Assembly: GCF_003025035.1 (NCBI RefSeq)
Contig: NZ_PYJN01000022.1
Location: forward strand, 310,001 to 374,000
From: Rhizobium sp. SEMIA4064
GTDB taxonomy: Bacteria; Pseudomonadota; Alphaproteobacteria; Rhizobiales; Rhizobiaceae
DNA: 64,000 nt
Direction of reading: 5' to 3'
Shown: one piece after another, positions 59,984-64,000 of the stretch
Layout of the letters: each line of letters starts with the position of its first letter
Numbering within the stretch: the first letter of the stretch is position 1
Notes under the pieces: generated by a model
The model's input: only the letters and a program-made list of their open reading frames with translations
What the model was told of the DNA's origin: nothing
Databases searched by the model: none
Translations under genes and position numbers: made by a program

Positions 59984-61630
59984 ATGTTGCTGACGGCACC
60001 CGAGAAAAGACATGCCATTGCCGGCGGGGCGTTCAGTCTTGCCGGCATCGTGTTTTTCATCAGCCTTGCCATCGCCACCCTGCTTACCGCCGGCATCGAA
60101 ACCGCCGGCGGCGGCAATCCGCTCGCCGATCCCTACCTTCTGCGCGTGCTGCGCTTCACCCTGCTGCAGGCGACGCTATCCACCCTTCTTTCCGTTGTTC
60201 TCGCAATTCCCGTGGCTCGCGCGTTGGCGCGGCAACCGCGTTTTCTCGGCCGACTCTGGCTGATCCGCCTGATGGCTGTCCCCATGGGCCTACCGGTGCT
60301 GATCGGTGCGCTCGGGCTGCTCGGCATATGGGGCCGCCAGGGCCTTCTAAACCAGGCGCTGACGGGGCTCGGCCTGGCGCAGCCGGTGAGCATCTACGGG
60401 CTGATGGGCATCCTGCTCGCGCACGTCTTCTTTAATCTGCCGCTGGCCGCCCGCCTGATGCTTGCCGGGCTGGAGCGCGTGCCGGCGGAATATTGGCTGA
60501 TGGCCGGCGGGCTCGGCATGCGTCCGGCCTCCGTCTTTCGTTTCATCGAATGGCCAATACTGCGCGGCCTCATTCCCGGTATCGCCGGTCTGATCTTCAT
60601 GCTCTGTGCCACCAGTTTCACGCTGGTGCTGATCCTTGGTGGCGGCCCAGCCGCGACCACGCTCGAAGTGGCGATCTATCAGGCGCTTCGCTTCGATTTC
60701 GACCCCGGTCGCGCCGTAGCTCTGTCCCTGCTGCAGATCGTGGTGACCGCCGCCATTCTCGGCGCAATGGCCCTGCTTCCGGCACCCGACGATCACGGGC
60801 TGACGTCCGGCCGCGCCGTACGGCGCATCGACGGAACATTGCCCATCGCCAAACTGGTCGATAGCCTGCTGCTCCTGCTCACCACCCTGTTCATCGGCCT
60901 GCCGCTCGGTTCAGTAGTCGTCACCGGCCTGAAGGCAGATCTTCTCAGGCTTGTCGGCCAGACGATCTTCCTGCAGGCGACCTTGACCAGCCTCGCAATC
61001 GCTTTTGCTGCCGGCATTCTGGCGGTCCTCGCCTCCTTCACCATTATCCGCGCCCGCGCAGCCATATCGGCCGAACGCCGGAAAGCGCCGAGCCTGCGCG
61101 GCTTGGCCGTTGCCTTGAGCGGCACATCCTCCCTCGTCTTGCTGGTGCCGCCGATCGTCCTGGCGACCGGATGGTTCCTGGCGCTCAGGCTGGTTGACGA
61201 TCCCGCCCGCTTCGCGGCGCTGCTGATCGTCGTCATCAACGCCCTTATGGCGCTTCCCTTTGTCATCCGCGTCATCGAACCGGCCCATGCCGTCCATCGC
61301 CGCCGCACCGAACGGCTCGCCGCAAGCCTCGGCCTTCATGGCCTCGCGCGGTTACGGCTGGTCGACTGGCCGGGCCTGCGCAAACCGCTTTTCACGGCGC
61401 TCTCCTTCGCCATGGCACTGTCGCTCGGCGATCTCGGCGCCATCGCTCTTTTCGGCTCCGATAGCCTGATGACCCTGCCCTGGCTGGTCTACAGCAAGCT
61501 CGGCAGCTATCGCACCAACGATGCAGACGGACTTGCTTTCATTCTGGGGCTGATATGTCTTCTCCTGACCATCGCCGGCACGGCCGGTCAAGGCAAGCAT
61601 GAGGACGAAGGCAGGCGGAATGACCGATAA
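59984..61630 (+). CDS. thiP: Thiamine ABC transporter permease
   Basis: A 548-residue inner-membrane protein made of two fused permease halves with about twelve helices. Each half carries an EAA-type ATPase-docking loop (RVPAEYWLMAGGLGMRPASVFRFIEWP in the first, HRRRTERLAASLGLHGLARLRLVDWP in the second). It starts seven bases after thiB with GGTGAG upstream and overlaps thiQ by eleven bases. Confidence 0.93.
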   Translation: MLLTAPEKRHAIAGGAFSLAGIVFFISLAIATLLTAGIETAGGGNPLADPYLLRVLRFTLLQATLSTLLSVVLAIPVARALARQPRFLGRLWLIRLMAVPMGLPVLIGALGLLGIWGRQGLLNQALTGLGLAQPVSIYGLMGILLAHVFFNLPLAARLMLAGLERVPAEYWLMAGGLGMRPASVFRFIEWPILRGLIPGIAGLIFMLCATSFTLVLILGGGPAATTLEVAIYQALRFDFDPGRAVALSLLQIVVTAAILGAMALLPAPDDHGLTSGRAVRRIDGTLPIAKLVDSLLLLLTTLFIGLPLGSVVVTGLKADLLRLVGQTIFLQATLTSLAIAFAAGILAVLASFTIIRARAAISAERRKAPSLRGLAVALSGTSSLVLLVPPIVLATGWFLALRLVDDPARFAALLIVVINALMALPFVIRVIEPAHAVHRRRTERLAASLGLHGLARLRLVDWPGLRKPLFTALSFAMALSLGDLGAIALFGSDSLMTLPWLVYSKLGSYRTNDADGLAFILGLICLLLTIAGTAGQGKHEDEGRRNDR

Positions 61631-62348
61631 TCAAGGCATGGCGGCACGAGGCCTCGCGATGACCGGCGTCGAATTGCGGCTCGGCACGCATGATTTCCGC
61701 TTTGATTGCGAACTGCCACAGGCGCGGATTATCGCCATCACCGGCCCGTCCGGATCGGGCAAATCCACCTTCCTCAATCTGCTCGCCGGCTTCGAGACGC
61801 CGGACCGTGGCCGCATCATGCTTGCCGGACAGGAGGTGACCAAGCTGCATCCTTCAGCACGGCCGGTCTCCCTGGTTTTCCAGGATAACAACCTCTTTGC
61901 CCATCTCGATCTCTTCACCAATGTCGGGCTTGGCATCAGCCCATCGCTAAGACTCTCGGCAGACGATCGGCAAAGGATTTCTGAGGCCCTGGCCCGCGTC
62001 GGGCTTGCCGGCTTTGACAGACGCATGCCCGGCACCCTCTCCGGCGGCGAGCGCCAACGCGCCGCCTTCGCCCGGGCGCTGGTGCGGGATAGGCCGATCC
62101 TGCTGCTCGATGAACCCTTCGCCGCGCTCGATCCGGGCCTGCGCTCCGGCATGGCCGAGCTTTTGTCCACGCTTCACCGCGAGACCGGCAATACGGTGCT
62201 GATCGTCTCGCACGACCCAGCCGAAGTTCGCCGTCTCGCCGACCATGCCGTCTTCATCGATGGCGGAACCATTCGGCTTTCAGCTCCCATCGAACGTTTC
62301 CTGACACAGGAAGGCATTCCGGCACTGACCACATTTTTGCAGCATTGA
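61620..62348 (+). CDS. thiQ: Thiamine ABC transporter ATP-binding protein
   Basis: A 242-residue ATPase with Walker A GPSGSGKS, the Q-loop FQDNNLFAHL typical of ThiQ, signature LSGGERQR, Walker B LLLDEPF and H-loop VSHDPAE. The start at 61620 (MTDNQGMAARG) lies within the end of thiP with GGCAGGCGGA upstream; 61638 is an alternative. It drives import by ThiP of thiamine delivered by ThiB. Confidence 0.94.
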   Translation: MTDNQGMAARGLAMTGVELRLGTHDFRFDCELPQARIIAITGPSGSGKSTFLNLLAGFETPDRGRIMLAGQEVTKLHPSARPVSLVFQDNNLFAHLDLFTNVGLGISPSLRLSADDRQRISEALARVGLAGFDRRMPGTLSGGERQRAAFARALVRDRPILLLDEPFAALDPGLRSGMAELLSTLHRETGNTVLIVSHDPAEVRRLADHAVFIDGGTIRLSAPIERFLTQEGIPALTTFLQH

Positions 62349-62674
62349 ATGCGATGCAGCAATTTTGCTGCCGGTTTTGCCTTAATTTCGTCGTGGCGAG
62401 CGGCTGAAAGCGTGGCATATGCTTGCCAAAATACAACGCTGCCACATTTTAAACGGAGTCTCGCTATGCAACTGCTGCCGAAATCGGCTACAGCAAAGGG
62501 CAGAGACCATCCGGATGAACTCAGGTTTGATCGGGATGGATGCAACCTTTGACGAAACCCGGCGATGATCGGCCTAGCCATGATCAACCGAGTTCGGTGT
62601 TCGGCCGGCATGGCAGCGAGATGAGTGGGATACAGGCACTGAAGCAGAGCGAGTACGCAGGACGAAGGATCAGC
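62349..62674. other. 326-bp gap between thiQ and the M48 protease gene
   Basis: No coding frame looks real. Right after thiQ a small hairpin, GCAGCA/TGCTGC with an ATTT loop (62355-62370 region) followed by CGGTTTTGCC, may be a weak terminator. TTGCCA near 62424 with ATTTTA 17 bases on could be the promoter of the protease gene. The same frame as the protease is open back to an ATG at 62621. Confidence 0.4.
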
Positions 62675-64000
62675 GTGACAGTTGCGGCCCTTATGCGCCG
62701 CTTCGCCCCCGTCCTCATTGCCGCAACGGTGCTCAACGGCTGTCAGTCGGTGCTGGATCAATCCTACCAGCCGAATGTTTCCCCCTCGTCCAGTCCGCAG
62801 ATCGTTTCCGAAGTGCAGAAGAACGATCCGCGCGCGCAGATGGGCGCCCGCGAGCATCCGCGCATCCTGGCTAGCTATGGCGGCGAGTACAAGGATGCCA
62901 GGACCGAGCGCCTGGTCGCCCGCATTGCCGGCGCACTGACCAGCGTGTCGGAAAATCCGCAGCAATCCTATCGCATCACCATTTTGAATTCGCCGTCGAT
63001 CAATGCCTTCGCGCTGCCCGGCGGCTACCTCTACGTCACGCGCGGTCTGCTGGCCCTTGCCAACGATGCCTCGGAAGTTGCTGCCGTGCTGTCGCATGAG
63101 ATGGCGCACGTCACCGCCAATCACGGCATCGAGCGCCAGAAGCGTGAAGAGGCCGAAGTCATCGCTAGCCGCGTCGTCTCGGAAGTTCTGTCGAGCGATC
63201 TTGCCGGTAAGCAGGCGCTCGCGCGCGGCAAGCTGCGCCTTGCCGCCTTCTCCCGCCAGCAGGAGCTGCAAGCGGACGAGATCGGCATCCGCACGCTTGG
63301 CCAGGCCGGCTACGACCCCTACGCGGCGGCCCGCTTCCTCAATGCGATGGAAGACTACAGCCATTTCATGACGGCCAATTCCGACGCGGACCAGAGCCTC
63401 GACTTCCTATCGAGCCATCCGAGCACGCCGCAGCGCATCGATCTTGCCAAGACGCATGCCCGCGAATTCGGCGAGGAGGGCAAGGTCGGCGATACCGGCC
63501 GCGACTATTACCTCAATGGCATCGACGGCCTGCTTTATGGCGACAGCCCCGAAGAAGGCTATGTGCGCGGCCAGACCTTCCTGCACGGCGGTCTCGGCAT
63601 TCGCTTCGAAGTGCCGCCCGATTTCCACATCGATAACAAGGTCGAGGCGGTCATGGCGACTGGCCCCGGCGACATCGCCGTCCGCTTCGATGGCGTGGCG
63701 GACAGCCAGAATCAGAACCTGACGAATTATATTTCGAGCGGCTGGGTCACCGGTCTCGATCCCTCGACCATCCGGCCCATCACGGTCAACGGCATGGAGG
63801 CGGCCACCGCGCGCGCCTCGGCCGATCGCTGGGATTTCGACGTCACCGTCATCCGCGACCGCTCGCAGATCTTCCGCTTCCTGACGGCCGTGCCGAAAGG
63901 CAACACTGCCGCTCTGCAGCAAACGGCCGATGTGCTTCGCTCCAGCTTCCGGCACATGACGCCGGAGGAAGCCTCGTCGCTGAAGCCGCTGCGCGTGCGC
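62675..64000 (+). CDS. M48-family metalloprotease lipoprotein, 3' end outside window
   Basis: At least 442 residues of a periplasmic zinc protease of the M48 (BepA/YfgC-like) type. A short signal ends in the lipobox LNGC (Cys23). The zinc site is HEMAH (141-145) with Glu197 of ELQAD as third ligand. The protease domain ends near 270 and is followed by a second beta-rich domain (from about 295: FLHGGLGIRFEVPPDFHI), as in larger rhizobial members. Such proteins take part in outer-membrane protein quality control. The start is uncertain: GTG 62675 has GAAGGA at good distance; ATG 62693 and ATG 62621 are alternatives. The frame remains open at the window edge. Confidence 0.88.
   Translation, partial: MTVAALMRRFAPVLIAATVLNGCQSVLDQSYQPNVSPSSSPQIVSEVQKNDPRAQMGAREHPRILASYGGEYKDARTERLVARIAGALTSVSENPQQSYRITILNSPSINAFALPGGYLYVTRGLLALANDASEVAAVLSHEMAHVTANHGIERQKREEAEVIASRVVSEVLSSDLAGKQALARGKLRLAAFSRQQELQADEIGIRTLGQAGYDPYAAARFLNAMEDYSHFMTANSDADQSLDFLSSHPSTPQRIDLAKTHAREFGEEGKVGDTGRDYYLNGIDGLLYGDSPEEGYVRGQTFLHGGLGIRFEVPPDFHIDNKVEAVMATGPGDIAVRFDGVADSQNQNLTNYISSGWVTGLDPSTIRPITVNGMEAATARASADRWDFDVTVIRDRSQIFRFLTAVPKGNTAALQQTADVLRSSFRHMTPEEASSLKPLRVR

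Noticed and set aside
62349..62552. A 67-codon frame just after thiQ
   Set aside because: It covers the hairpin and promoter-like sequences and has no recognisable content.

Overview
The window reads as a chromosome or large-replicon segment of a fast-growing rhizobium (Rhizobium/Agrobacterium group, Alphaproteobacteria). This rests on the high GC content, the GlpSTPQUV-type glycerol ABC system, a SAM-II riboswitch ahead of metA, RIME-like paired palindromes, a short rhizobial intergenic repeat, and the amino-acid:carrier-protein ligase operon known from Agrobacterium and Bradyrhizobium. No database search was run, so all names are family assignments from reading the proteins. No rRNA, tRNA, CRISPR array, transposase or phage gene was seen.

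Layout. 1-396: the 3' end of a CorA/ZntB-like transporter and a relic of an enolase-superfamily gene. 1060-7184: glpS-glpT-glpP-glpQ-glpU-glpV, a glycerol ABC importer whose two ATPases are complementary and degenerate at one composite site. 7433-13389: an AHSA1/SRPBCC protein, an orphan sugar-binding protein divergent from a LacI regulator with a palindromic operator between them, then a DUF2264 protein and a 2-hydroxyacid dehydrogenase. 13492-14079: a lytic-transglycosylase-like lipoprotein. 14101-25868: a large sugar-catabolic locus with a complete ABC importer (binding protein, two permeases, ATPase), four Gfo/Idh/MocA dehydrogenases, one MR/MLE enzyme and a TetR regulator bracketed by two matching palindromes. 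Two RIME-like repeats lie inside its left arm, and a 261-bp palindromic element that folds as a four-way cloverleaf closes its right end.

26170-32030 (minus strand): carrier protein, acyl-CoA dehydrogenase, class II synthetase-like amino acid:carrier protein ligase, DUF1839 protein and a GH2 glycosidase. The product of this system is unknown and it is the most intriguing gene set here. 32387-35219: epmB and epmA divergent from efp, the EF-P lysylation module. 35353-39591: a large MscS channel and an SbmA/YddA-type ABC protein whose nucleotide-binding domain has lost its catalytic residues. 39760-43347: MoxR ATPase, Nudix hydrolase, SAM-II riboswitch with metA, and a VWA protein. 44171-49080: aldose epimerase, GntR regulator, NagB-II-type deaminase, NagA and a SIS protein, i.e. 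amino-sugar catabolism. 49087-53450: an RND efflux pump with its adaptor. 53867-56352: Uup-type ABC-F and thiamine pyrophosphokinase. 56425-58701: a MarR/MFS divergent pair. 58784-62348: TPP riboswitch and thiBPQ. 62675-64000: an M48 lipoprotein protease cut by the window edge.

Taken together this is an accessory-metabolism stretch: four importers or binding-protein loci, each with a local regulator or riboswitch, plus two protein/carrier-lysylation-type systems built on class II synthetase folds (EpmA and the carrier-protein ligase) lying about 3 kb apart.
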